Shown in pieces: positions 1 through 10,654 of a stretch of 64,000 nt of DNA (positions are counted from its first letter, which is position 1; each line of letters starts with the position of its first letter). The DNA lies in assembly GCA_004519485.1 (NCBI GenBank), contig CP038108.1, positions 930,001 to 994,000 on the forward strand, given 5' to 3'. The notes under the pieces were generated by a model, which did not search any database, was not told the DNA's origin, and was given only the letters and a program-made list of their open reading frames with translations. This stretch comes from Nannochloropsis oceanica. Lineage: Eukaryota > Sar > Eustigmatophyceae > Eustigmatales > Monodopsidaceae. The translations under genes and the position numbers were made by a program.

Positions 1-2
1 TG

Positions 3-1790
3 ATTGTACGCAGTCATGAATGTGTCAGCGAGGGATACGATTTGGTGCATAACGGTCGGGTGATGACCTTATTTTCAGCCTCGCGCTACTGTGGGTCACA
101 GACAAATAAAGGGGCTTTCTTGTCAATGAAAAATGACTTGCAGCCGGAGATACAGCAGTTTTACGCGCATCCGTTGCAGGACTCGCATTGGACAACACCA
201 GTTGAAGTAGGGCCGAAGGAACAGGCTGCTATGGCGCAGGTGTTAGAGGAGGATATGATAAAGATGATTATTGTCACGCTTTTGGATCAGAAGCCGTCAT
301 TGTATTGGTACTACACGCAGGTGGACAAGGCGAAGACGGGATGGATCTCCGTGGAGGACTGGGCTACGGGCTTGAAAACAGTGCTGAAGCTTGACTTGCC
401 ATATGCGTCCCTGGTGGGGCGCTTGGCGGATGTGGAGGAGGTGCCGGGGGAGGGTTTGGTTGAGGGGAAGGGGCCGTGGATTTGTTATGCGAAGTTTTTA
501 GATCGGTACCGGGTCGAGATGACGGCGGGGGGGGCAGCGACAGCGTGGCAGGAGGCGGTTATTGATATGGTGTGTGAAAAGATGTTCTTGGCGTTGCGAA
601 AGGGGGTTAAGACGAAAGGAAGGGATAAGAAGGCGACGTTAGACTCGATGGGGTCGTCTGTGAAGGATGCGTTCTCGCTGTTTGACGTTGATCAGGACGG
701 AAAGATTGAATATGAAGAGTTTATTTCTCTGTTGAAAACTATGGATGTCGGCTTGTCGGAAGCGCAAATCTATGAGTTAATGCGAGGAATAGATAAGAAT
801 AAGGACAGTGTCATTGACTTGGAGGAATTTACGTCGCGATTTGGGATTGTGTTCACCGGGTATGTGGACCGGGAAAATGAAGGGATGATCGCTGGCTTGT
901 CCCCGGCAGATAGCAAGGTGCTGATGAAGGTCGGCGAGAAGCTGGTCAAGCAACGCCAGAATCTCCGGTACGTCTACGCAGAGATCATGGGAAAGCCCCC
1001 CCCTCCCCTTTCTCTCTCTCCCAGTCGCAGGGCCTCGAGCATCGTCAGGAGTGTAAGTGGGAGCGAGCAGAACGAGGAAGGGGAGGAGGAGGAGGATGCG
1101 ATCACGTACGACCAATTCAGGACGTTTGTTCGTAAGCTGGGGCTAGGCCCAGGCAAGACCTCAGATGAACAACTGTTGAGGTTGGCGAAGCATTTGGATA
1201 TGGACGGGAATGGGTCGATCAATTTTGCAGAGTTCTCGCGGGGGTTCAAGGTCGCGGATTTGAGGGAGTTGAGGCCGAAGCATCGCCGGGCGAGTAGTAC
1301 GATTAGTCTGGTGAAATTGCCGGAGGAGGAAAAGACGCACTTGGTACGGGACCGGGGATTCGTGACGCTGGAGAAGCAGATTTCGGAGGACGTAACAGGG
1401 ATGGAGGAGTCTGAAGCAGCGGCGGAGGAGGCGATGGCGGGGCCCGGGTGGACGGATCGGATCATTCAGCAGATGTCAAATTTTTTGTTCCAGTACCGGT
1501 TGGAATTGGCGTCGTTGTATCGTGCAATTGACGTAAATAATGACGGAGTTGTCTCGGCGGAAGAGTTCAGGGACGGATTTGTCAAGTTGAATCGGGTGTT
1601 CAATATGATGCTGACCGAGGAGCAAATTGAGTTATTGATGCATGCAATCGATCAGGATGGCAATGGACAAATCACATATAATGAGTTTCTAAAGGCGTTC
1701 AAGATTGTGGATACTCAAACCGACACGCTTGCTTCTTCCCGGTGGTCCTCCATGTCTGAGAGCGGGAGTAGCAGTGGGGAGAGTATGTGA
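3..1790 (+). CDS. PPEF/RdgC-type Ser/Thr phosphatase with EF-hands, 5'-truncated by window
   Basis: The frame is open from the window edge, so the N-terminus and most of the phosphatase domain lie outside. What remains begins with the end of a PPP-family domain: RSHE, whose His is a metal ligand in this family, then GYDLVHNGRVMTLFSASRYCG, corresponding to the GY...LFSA.NY segment of PP1 and PPEF. Five canonical EF-hand loops follow at about residues 227 (DVDQDGKIEYEEF), 264 (DKNKDSVIDLEEF), 399 (DMDGNGSINFAEF), 510 (DVNNDGVVSAEEF) and 550 (DQDGNGQITYNEF). A phosphatase core followed by EF-hands is the PPEF/RdgC plan, implying a calcium-regulated protein phosphatase. PPEFs usually have two or three C-terminal EF-hands, so five is many. 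An acidic, Ser-rich linker lies near residues 340-365. It reads through to its stop without an intron. The family is fairly sure; substrate unknown. Confidence 0.85.
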   Translation: MVRSHECVSEGYDLVHNGRVMTLFSASRYCGSQTNKGAFLSMKNDLQPEIQQFYAHPLQDSHWTTPVEVGPKEQAAMAQVLEEDMIKMIIVTLLDQKPSLYWYYTQVDKAKTGWISVEDWATGLKTVLKLDLPYASLVGRLADVEEVPGEGLVEGKGPWICYAKFLDRYRVEMTAGGAATAWQEAVIDMVCEKMFLALRKGVKTKGRDKKATLDSMGSSVKDAFSLFDVDQDGKIEYEEFISLLKTMDVGLSEAQIYELMRGIDKNKDSVIDLEEFTSRFGIVFTGYVDRENEGMIAGLSPADSKVLMKVGEKLVKQRQNLRYVYAEIMGKPPPPLSLSPSRRASSIVRSVSGSEQNEEGEEEEDAITYDQFRTFVRKLGLGPGKTSDEQLLRLAKHLDMDGNGSINFAEFSRGFKVADLRELRPKHRRASSTISLVKLPEEEKTHLVRDRGFVTLEKQISEDVTGMEESEAAAEEAMAGPGWTDRIIQQMSNFLFQYRLELASLYRAIDVNNDGVVSAEEFRDGFVKLNRVFNMMLTEEQIELLMHAIDQDGNGQITYNEFLKAFKIVDTQTDTLASSRWSSMSESGSSSGESM

Positions 1791-2800
1791 TTGTGAGTGA
1801 GTAGTGATGTGGCAGAGTGCTGAGATAATATTAGTACAATCAAACAAACGAAATCAAAATGATGAATGGAATGATGCGATCAAATACATATATGAAATCC
1901 GGTGCAGAGAAAAATAGTATTGCGGTGACACAGGCCTTTTGCTTGCAGCATGTGCTTTTCTGTTCTCGAATGCAGGCTGTTGATGGTCCGCTTTCCAGGG
2001 TTCTATGGTGTCTTTGGCACTATTTTTGATTGTGCTTCCGCACACTCATCTATAACACCTTTCCTTTGATTGTTTGCACCGTTTTCAAGGTCTTTTTTGT
2101 TCTGACTTCCAAATATGCTGTGGTCTGTCAGATTGAGGCACACCACACATTGAGCATGTATAGGACGAATTGAGAAGGAATGAATGTGGTATGTGGATTA
2201 TAAGTGCCCCGAGAGCCGTTAGTCGCCTGTCGCCTGTGACTTAATTTTGAAAAATGGCAAGACAGAGGTAACGGCAGGCATGGGCACCGGGAAGTCCGGA
2301 AAAACCCGGTGAAGGGTGTGTGTGAGGGAGGGATCGGGTGGAGAAGTATGTGGGGGGGAATTGGGTACCAGGGCCCCCCTGCATGTAAATCATTAGCCGG
2401 GTGGATTTTTACCCGTGTTTTTAATGGTCACCCGGAATATCAGTACCCGGTGCCCTTCTTTGAGTAACGGTCAATTCTATTGATCGGCGAGTTGATCAAT
2501 AAAAGACATCTCTCATGTCAGAGCTGAGGGAACTAAGGATCACCATGAGCCCTACATCCATCGATCGGGGTAGTGAGTTCCATGCTAGCGCCGCGGAGCG
2601 GCTTGCTTATCATGCTTTTGCTACTTACGTGTCATGCATCTCTGCCCTCCTCGCCTTCATGACTCCTGTTTCCTCTGCTCCCCACTGATGCCAACTTCTT
2701 CACAATACCTAGCTTATAGATAACACGACCCAGATTAGTTCATTGCTAATTACTGGCCGCCTCTTTCACGTGGTGGCGGTGGCCTACATTAGAGAGATCC
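1791..2800. other. Intergenic, no gene seen
   Basis: About 1 kb between the PPEF stop and the fucosyltransferase start. I see no coding frame with recognisable content and no tRNA. It contains a short, CCGGG-rich inverted-repeat region, listed separately. The last few hundred bases should hold the fucosyltransferase promoter and 5' leader, but I can name no motif. Confidence 0.6.
2282..2455. repeat. Inverted repeat with 10-nt perfect arms, CCGGG-rich interior
   Basis: GGGCACCGGG at 2282-2291 is the exact reverse complement of CCCGGTGCCC at 2446-2455. Between the arms are further CCCGG/CCGGG words near 2309, 2398, 2411 and 2431, plus AAAAACCCGG against CCGGGTGGATTTTT. It could be a MITE-like remnant or a folded transcript element. 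No target-site duplication or longer terminal repeat was seen, so its nature is open. Confidence 0.3.
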
Positions 2801-5576
2801 ATGCATGCCGGCGCTATGGCCAGCGGCGGCCTCTATCACCAGCACGGGTCACGAGGTGAGTAGAAATACAAAAGCACATGTGCGTCTTGCGCATATATAT
2901 GCACCCTTTCCCCTACTCGAAGATTGAATTGCTCCCCTCCTTCACTTGTTCCTCTCTTTTTTCCTTCATGCCACGCCTCAAGGTCGTCAACGCCCTAGGG
3001 CCAACCAAGTGATCCTGGTAGCATTGATCACTGTCACCTGCTTTTTTTTTCTCTCCATTTGTTTCCTTTTCTCTCGAAGTTCGTTTTCTTTGCATGTCCA
3101 CGAAGACAGTGCGCGCCAACTTTTGCATCTGACGGAAGAAGCCGTAAAGGAGAAAGAAGCTTTCTCGACGTCACGCAGTTTGATGCAAAAGAAAAAGGTG
3201 CTTATTTTTCTGCATGAATGTAAGTAACAAAATTTGGTTTTATTTAGTCGTCGGCATATGGTTTGAGGTTCGAAGGACGGAGGGAGTTGGAGGAAGGATA
3301 TGCATTGTTGTCTTCTTGACACGTGTTCTCAAGGTCATATGCATGTTCCATAATAAGCTGTGAAGAATCATCACATGATTATCATTTTAATTCTCCTCTT
3401 ACAAAATAACAGGGAATCACACCCATAAAAGCGAGCAAGAACTTCTCGAAGCCTTCGTTGCTTTCTCTGAGGCGTCTGATCAAGAAGGGTCAGAACTCTC
3501 TTCGGAGAAGCTTGCCGTCATAACCAAGCTTCTTGGACACAACGAAGGAAAGGACCTTTCTTCTGCTTTAGATAAAGTAAAGGCAGGGCAACGAACCGAA
3601 GAAAGTGTCCAGTCTGCTAAACGAGAGCAAATGGAAAACGCAGAGACTGATTCGCCTGTCGATCCGGCTGTGCCCGATCTTGTCGACGCTCCTGACGCTT
3701 CTGAAGCTCCTGCTACTGGTGCTGATCTTGCCCCTGCTGCTGCCCCTGCTTCTGCTATCGAGACCGTCGAGGCACTCGAGGCTTTATCAGTCATCCTCGG
3801 GTCGGCTACAGAGTCTGTGGGGGGAGGAGAAGAGCAGGAGGGTGGGACCGGAGAGCAGGCTAACAGCGGGGAGGACGTTAATGCCAGGACGATTGACTAC
3901 GCGATGCCTCCGCCAGAGCCCCCGACGCTCGATTTTCTGGCCACCTTGCTGGAACAATACCGGGTGGAGCATCTGCTATGGGACCAGCGTAAGGAGCGAG
4001 AGAATTTTGAAGGGAGCAAGTATCATTTGGAGGTGCTGCAGGAGAAAATTGGCAGGTACCAAGCTCTCCCTGAAATCGAGGCCTATGCCACAGCCGTGCG
4101 AGAGGCAACAGTGCAAGGTCTCCGTCGTCAACAATCGGATTGCTCCCGGACATTACTCTGCGAATTAAATAAGCTTTGTGGGTTTGGATGTCAGCTGCAT
4201 CACGCCATTCATTGCTTCACGAATGCCGTAGCTACTCGACGGGCGCTTGTCCTCGATGTTCACCCCTGGAGTTACTCCGAGCACTACGAGACGTATTTCC
4301 ATCCAGTCAGCACATGTTCTCACGCCGAGATCCCACAGGAGCGGAAGAATCGAAGACTTTTCATTCGGGAGAATGAAGACCACGACCATGTTTTCATGGG
4401 GATTATCGATAGAGAGGCCACTGGGTTTGAGCCACCATTCCTCCCTCCTGACGTGATGGCACTCGTCCGAAAATTCCACTCGGAGCCCCATGTGTGGTGG
4501 GTTGGCATTTTGTCTGCCTACCTACTTAAGCTTGAAGACCCATCTATCATCACCTACCCTCCCTCGCCTTACTCAGCTTTGCATGTCCGTCGTACAGATA
4601 AGGTACGTAGAGTACGAATGAGAGAGGTAGGGAGCAAAGGGAGGAGAAAATGAGAGAATTTTTTGGGTGCAGTGTTGGGTATCTCTCGGTCATACTCACT
4701 GATTTACTTGCATCCACTCACCTACACCCTCCTCTCACTCCAATTTTTAAAATGCAGGTCGGGACGGAAGCAGACTTTCACGGGCTAGACGAATACATGC
4801 CTTACGTTAAACATAAAAATGTCTATCTCGCCACTGACGATCCAAAGGTTGTGCAAGGCGCCATAGACACATACCCGGACTACACCTTTTACAACAATCT
4901 CGCAGGGGCTAAGGTGGCGAGTGTGTCATCCCGCTACACCGATGCTTCCCTCGAAGGGTTGCTCCAAGATGTGTTTGTCTTGGCACGTGCTGATTTCTTA
5001 GTGGGGACTTTCTCGAGTCAAATTTCGCGGCTGGCTTACGAGCTCGCACAGATGTGGCAAGTAGATGGGATTCGCAAGGCTCACTCCATTGATAGTGGGT
5101 GGTATTTCGGCGGATGGATTCCGTTCCAACAATGTTTGGTTGAGGACTACAAGGGCTTCCTGAAGGGGTATGCAATTCAGTACGATTTAAACAAGTGTGA
5201 ACGGACAGGCTTCTTTAAAGATAAGAACACTCAGGAGCACTTCCCTTTTCATTTGACGGAGACTTGTTCTCCTTACTATGCCAACTTGTTGAGTGATGAA
5301 AAGATGATGCCACCGCCCCCACCCCCAACCCTGCTTCCGGAGGTGAGAGAGGTGAAGGAGGTAGATGAGGATAAGAAGAGGAGGAGGCAGAATAGAGGGA
5401 GGGTGCTTGCTGGGGAGAAGAAGACGGGGTACGAGAAGGGCGTCACCGTGCAAGGCAAGAAAGCTCGTGTGGCCGTGAGAAAGAAGGGATCGGGGGAGAG
5501 AGTACCCTTGGAAGTTAGACCCAAGGGCAAGGGGCGCGCCAGGATACACCGGAAGGAGAACCGTGCGGGCAGGTAG
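2801..5576 (+). CDS. FUT8: Alpha-1,6-fucosyltransferase (core N-glycan fucosylation, GT23/FUT8 type)
   Basis: Transfers fucose from GDP-fucose to the innermost GlcNAc of N-glycans in the Golgi. Four exons join in phase: 2801-2855, 2983-3219, 3413-4602 and 4758-5576, giving about 766 aa; every junction is GT-AG. Residues about 27-48 form one hydrophobic segment after a short basic tail, the type II Golgi anchor expected. Then comes a stem with weak coiled-coil character. FUT8 landmarks: CELNKLCGFGCQLHHAIHCF near residue 346 (human NKGCGYGCQLHH), VWWVG, then HVRRTDK|VGTEADF split exactly by the last intron (donor-substrate loop), VYLATDDP, and ADFLVGTFSSQISRLAYE. The C-terminus is divergent: YFGG and an RTGFF segment recall the end of the FUT8 SH3 domain, but the domain is short and ends in a long Lys/Arg-rich tail. 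The start at 2801 is chosen because only it joins the membrane exon in phase through a GTGAGT donor. Confidence 0.9.
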
Positions 5577-6351
5577 GGGGGAAGTGTTGCTGCTGCGAAT
5601 GTATTACATACGGAGGGAAGATTAGAAAGGGAGAGGTTCTCAATGATTCTGTTTTTTGTGTATTTTATGGAAAGGTCGGTGTTGTGCCAGATAGAAGAGA
5701 GAAAGAGAAAGAAAGAAAAGAGGAAGCGCGACAAGAGTCCGCGGAGGCCATGAACGACAAGATGTCATCTTATCAGGCGAATAGCGAGTAAGGTGTGGAA
5801 ATATAAAGTTACATCTACACGATGTTGAAAGGCGACAACGCAAAAAATGTTCATTGAAGAAAAAATGACGGGCTCTTTTTCTTAGTTCTCCTGTGGAGTC
5901 AAAAGGATGGGGGGAGGGGTAACACTCTTCCCCAAAACACACCGTTTCGGGGTGGGCGAATGAGTGCCTACGGGAGAGAAACGGGCCAAGCAAATACAGG
6001 CAAAGCGTGTCGTCGTCACTTCATTCTTCCGCCCCTTTTTTCTCTGCTGTCTGTCGCTTGTGACGGCATAAATACCACCACAATCATCTTCCACTTCCCT
6101 CTTCCTCTCGCCTCTCTTCTGCTCTTATTATCTCGTCCGAGTTCTTCACGTTTGATCGTGTTTTCTACCCTGATCGCCTTTCAGTCACAACACTTTCCGT
6201 CAAACTCTTCCATAACTCAAAATACTAGATTCCTTGACTTCCAAACAGAAATCCTTGTTCTCTTACTATAGCCCCCCCACACACTCATTCTCAATCCCAC
6301 CTAAAGCAAACTCCTTGTTCCTCCCTCCTTTCCTCCCTCCCGATCCCCCCT
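5577..6351. other. Intergenic between two convergent genes
   Basis: Holds the 3' flanks of the fucosyltransferase (plus strand) and phosphoglycerate kinase (minus strand). The right half is pyrimidine-rich on the plus strand, with many CTCC and CCCTCC words. No coding or RNA feature recognised. Confidence 0.6.
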
Positions 6352-8291
6352 TCACTTCGCATCCTGGATCGCCGCCACACCCGGCAACACCTTCCCTTCC
6401 AGCATCTCCAACGAGGCCCCACCCCCCGTCGAGACATGCGACAACTTTTCCCCCAGTCCTGCCTTCTCCACAGCAGCCACTGAATCCCCTCCACCCACAA
6501 TAGTAGTAGCGCCCTTGGACGTCAATTCCGCCATAGTCTGGGCAATCGCGCTGGTGCCTGTGGCGAATTTGTCGAACTCAAACACGCCCATGGGACCATT
6601 CCAGATGATGGTCTTGCAGTCCGCGAGCTCCGCCTGGATCATCTTGGTCGTCTCCGGGCCGTTGTCGAGGCCCATCCACCCGTCGGGGATCTCAGTCGCG
6701 GGCACCACTTTGCTTTCCGCATCGGCAGAAAATTTATCAGCAATCACCACGTCGGTGGGAAGAACGAGCTTGACTCCTTTCTCCTTGGCGATGATTTCCA
6801 ATTTCTTTGCGAGCTCAAGGAAATCCTCTTCCACGAGGGATGAACCGACCTGGAGAGGGAGGGAGGGAGGGAGGGAGGGAGGGAGGGAAGGAAGGAGGGG
6901 GTGAGCAAATTGAGAACACGCACAATATATACCTGAAGCACATTAGCTGAAGAAAAAATGCACATGAGTTTAAAAAATATCGAAGGGGGAGAGAAGAGAA
7001 GAAAGCAGGAAAGAAGGACTCACCCCGTGGCCCTGGGCCTTGAGGAAGGTGAAGACCATGCCCCCGCCGATGATGAGCTTGTCAACCTTGTTGATGAGGG
7101 CCTCCACCACCGTGATTTTGGTCGAGACCTGATACCGCAAGGGAGAGAGGATGAGAAAGAAAGGAGACTGATCAGCAAAGGTTGATAGGTGGTAGCCTGT
7201 CAGAAAAGGCTCACACACATTCTTCCCATCCCTCATCCCTCCCTCCTTTCTCCGCTTACCTTGGATCCCCCCACAATTGCTGCAAAAGGTCTCTTCGGGT
7301 TCTTGACCGCCCCATCCAGATAGTCCAACTCCTTTTCCATCAAAAAACCGGCACACGTCGCCTTCACGAGCTTGGCAACCCCCTCGGTACTCGCATGCGC
7401 ACGGTGCGCCGTCCCGAACGCGTCATTGACATACACATCGGCAAGCCTCGCGAGCTTCTTAGCAAAGTCCGGCGCATTCTTCTCCTCCTCCGGATAGAAA
7501 CGCACGTTCTCCAACAGGGCAACTTGTCCCGGAGTGAGGGCAGCGACAGACGACTCGATTTCGTCGCCCACACAGTCTTTGAGGTACACAACGTCTGTGC
7601 CTAAGAGCTCGGAGAGGCGGGCAGCGACAGGACCCAGGCGCAGGGATTCAGTCACGCCCTTTGGACGGCCGAGGTGACTACAGAGGATGACGCGGGCCTC
7701 TTTTTCCTGTTCGGTTGGGAGATTGGTAAGAAGATGGGAAGCGGAGATGGGAGAGGAAAATGAGTGAATGATTTTGTGCGCAATGAGAAGGGGTGCCTGC
7801 AGCTGGAAATACTTGGTCCTTGAAGTAGTGACTGGTCCAATTGTGAAATTTGCACATGTGCAGCACCGTCGCATACGAGAATATAAAATAAGGGGGCGCC
7901 GTGGCGGTTTAGGCAGTCAGGACGCTGCGCCTCCAACATGGCAAATCAAAATAGGGACGTACCACCAGGAACTTGATGGTGGGGAGAGCGGCGCGGATGC
8001 GAGTGTCGTCCGTGACCTTGGACTCCTTATCAAGAGGGACTGTGTGTGTAGGGAGAAATGGTATGAGACATAGGAGGGCATGTGGGTTATGTCCACAAGT
8101 ACGTACCATTGAAATCAACGCGGACGAAAACTCGTTCGCCCTTAAGCTCAGTATTACTGGCCAGGCTCTTGAGCGTCTCCTTTCCTGTATATTATAGGTA
8201 ATAGAGATGTGTGTCAATGCGTTAGCGGCGCTATTTGCTCCATGAGGTGCGTGCGGGTTGGAGCGACGGTGGCACGAGACGTACCAGACAT
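6352..8291 (-). CDS. PGK: Phosphoglycerate kinase
   Basis: Interconverts 1,3-bisphosphoglycerate + ADP and 3-phosphoglycerate + ATP in glycolysis or the Calvin cycle. Six exons on the minus strand join in phase: 8285-8291, 8107-8184, 7963-8039, 7260-7706, 7024-7128 and 6352-6849, giving about 403 aa, normal for the family. Motifs in order: [13 protein letters not shown] (substrate loop), [65 protein letters not shown] and GGGDSVAAV. The first exon supplies only ATGTCTG, so the minimal protein begins MSGKETL and would be cytosolic. The same frame is open upstream to an ATG at 8447, which would add a 52-residue extension ending in an Arg/Ser-rich stretch that could be an organelle presequence. 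The intron at 6850-7023 contains a GGGA microsatellite. Confidence 0.93.
6855..6900. repeat. GGGA/GGAA microsatellite inside a PGK intron
   Basis: About ten GGGA units followed by GGAA units, in the intron just upstream (in coding sense) of the last PGK exon. On the coding strand it reads as a TCCC polypyrimidine tract near the acceptor, so it may act as an extended polypyrimidine tract. Confidence 0.8.
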
Positions 8292-8727
8292 AATGGATGG
8301 AAGACGGCGGGTTTTTGAAGCGATTTGCTTGAGAGAAGAACGAGAAACTGGAGGCCCTGTGGGGATTGTGTGATTGAGAATGTTTGTGAGTGGGTGTGTG
8401 CAGTAGCAGTTGCATCTGAGATTATTCTGGAGCTTCAAGCAAGGCACGGAAGGAAGATGATCACCGTGATAAGGAAGCCTCGCTATCTATCGTGTGTCCG
8501 ACGTTCTTTTTTTCTCTCCACCATGCTGCCATACGCTAGATTGAGAATACATAGTCCCTTGCTGACGCCTTTCCCCACATCGTATCCCAAAGTGCCGGGC
8601 GTGTGCCTCGGGCAGAGCTAGTCGAAACGCGCCACAAGAATCATCGCCGCCCCACTTCAACACTGCTTGTGACGTCTGACCCCTCGCGTTCACTTCGTCA
8701 TGAAGGTGCGCCGTCTATCCCCTCGTC
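8292..8727. promoter_or_regulatory. Spacer between divergent PGK and MAT2B-like starts
   Basis: About 435 bp separates the minimal PGK start from the MAT2B-like start on the opposite strand, so it must hold both promoters. Part of it, up to 8447 on the minus strand, is open in frame with PGK and might be coding. No TATA box or named motif is claimed. Confidence 0.4.
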
Positions 8728-10276
8728 ATGAGCTGTACTGCCGCTGCATCAATGCCTCCCCTGCCTGCCAACCTTGTGCTGGGTGCTACAGGCATGCTGG
8801 GGCCGGCTATCCACCAAGCCTTGCGGATGTCACGTGTAAGCCAAGCGTAAGTGGTCCGCTCTGCGCATTCCAGGACGCAAGGAGGTTTGGTCCCCTGCGA
8901 TGTAACGAATGAGACGAGCCTGCGTGCATTCCTAGCGTCTCAAGCCCCACAAGCTGTCATCAATTGTGTGGCGAAACGATGGCCGGACGTGGTGGGGAAA
9001 GAGCCGGCGAAAGCTCAGGTACTTCATATTCGCTTAGTTAAAATTTTGGCGGAAGAAAGTGCCCGCCTACGTTTTTGTCAGGTGCATACGTTCACATATT
9101 ACGCGTTTGATAGCACGAAGCCACAGTTCAAATCCTACGATCCGCCGCACCCGCTCAATGTCTATAAAGAGCACAAGCTGCGGAGAAGGTGTTGAGACAG
9201 GGGCATGGGGGGTGCAGGTATGTCGGTGCGATAGGAGGGAGGGGGAGGCGAGGACATGGTATCAAATGCATGTAGACGACAATGAAATACTTGCATAGAT
9301 AAGCGGCTTTCAAAGCTGCGTCGCGGAAACCGGACAAATTTGTCACCGGCATATCCACCTCTCCATCAACTTCCGGCTGAAGCCCCTTCATTTCCGTCGA
9401 GCCAAGTCAAGCCAAGATGATTTCTTTTTCCTTGATCGATACCAACGGGGGCTAAGCCGTTGCTGGATTGAAGAGTCTTACTCGTCAAATCATACTTTCC
9501 CTCTATTCCGTCTCCCTTCCCCCCCTCACGAACTATGTGATCCTCCGCGTCCGCGTCTTGTATGGAGACAGCGTAGACCTGGCCGAATCCTCTATCACCC
9601 TTCCTCCTCACGGCGTTTTCCCCTTTTCCTCTTTCTCTGAAAAGAGGGATAAGGCCAAAATTGGCAGGATAAAAATGGGCTGCGCGCTATGCGACCCACA
9701 CTGAAGACGTCGCTCGCGTGCTTGCTGTCATGGTCGGCAAGTCCCTGCAGCAGCAGCACCACCACCACCACCACCATTACCAGCACCAACAGCAGCAGTA
9801 AAAGATGGAAGGAGTGCTGTAGGTTATTTTTCACTTAAGTAGTAACGAGAAATGAAGCGAAAGAGAGGCGTATGAGAAGGGAGGGAAGGCATACACGAAC
9901 TATAGCATGAGTTTACTAATTGGAGATTTTGGAGCAGTCGACGAAGCCCTTGGAGGCAGACCTTGACCCGCCACAAGGAGGGCGCCACGACCCGAAGATT
10001 GTAAGTGGTGCGAGGAAGAAGGGGGGAAGAGGAGAAGGAGGACGAGAAAAAGAAGAATAGAATGGACGGAAAAAGGAGGGGTGAGATACGTAGGTTCGTC
10101 CTTTCGCTGGTTCACACCTCTCGTTGACCTCCCGTCCGCTCCTTTTGTTACCATGCATCATGACAGGCGAGTTGGGCATCACCTCGTTACGAGCCGCATT
10201 GGGCGAGAATGTGGGAAAGCCTAGACCACTGCGCGAGAGATTGACAGAAGTGCTCCAAAAGATCTTGGTTGGCTGA
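8728..10276 (+). pseudogene. MAT2B-like (methionine adenosyltransferase regulatory subunit, RmlD fold), apparently broken
   Basis: Pieces of one NAD(P)-binding protein occur in the right order. From 8728: NLVLGATGMLGPAIHQAL (Rossmann glycine motif). From 8882: GLVPCDVTNETSL, AKRWPDVVG and PLNVYKEHKL (YxxxK). Near 9530: VILRVRVLYGDSVDLAESS. Near 9680: RYATHTEDVARV. Near 9830: VIFHLSSNEK. From 9892: YTNYSMSLLIGDFG. From 9967: RAPRPEDCELGITSL. These match MAT2B segments such as AERRPDVV, LRIPILYGEV, RFPTHVKDVA, FHWSGNE and RPRNAQLDCSKL. The gene looks damaged. The frame slips by one base near 9184, since AEKVLRQGHGG follows HKL only after a frame change. An in-frame TGA lies at 9964-9966, and some exon edges lack GT/AG. 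The final intron (10001-10166) is intact. It is either a recent pseudogene or a locus with assembly errors. MAT2B tunes S-adenosylmethionine synthesis where functional. Confidence 0.55.
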
Positions 10277-10654
10277 CCGCATCACTATATTCCTCGCCTT
10301 CTTCCTCCTCCACCACCACAACTACCATTACCACCACCATCACCACCGTGTCACTGTGTCTTTTCGGAGCCGCTTTGTTACCCTTCATTTTGCTCGCACT
10401 TTTCTCATCGTTTGTGCGATGGGGACTGAGTTGGAGTAACGGGCGAGTTTCATTCGATTTGGAGATAGAAACAGATCGAGACAGAGAGAGATTGCGTCCA
10501 TATAAGGGGGAAAAGAAGAGCAAAGACAAGGCGAAGACGAGCAACCGCAGATTCAACGTAACAATTTGCCTGCCCCATCCTCAGGCCCAAGCCACAGTTG
10601 CTGTTTAGGCGTTCAAACTCTTCCTCCCTCCTTTCACCCCCTCCTCTTACAGCA
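10277..10654. other. Intergenic, with CAC/CCA-type simple repeat
   Basis: A run of ACC/CCA triplets occupies about 10308-10350; the rest should be the leader of the next gene. No gene seen. Confidence 0.5.

Noticed and set aside
9752-9800. His/Gln-rich repeat as a metal-binding domain
   Set aside because: It is a CAC/CAG microsatellite within the decayed MAT2B-like gene.
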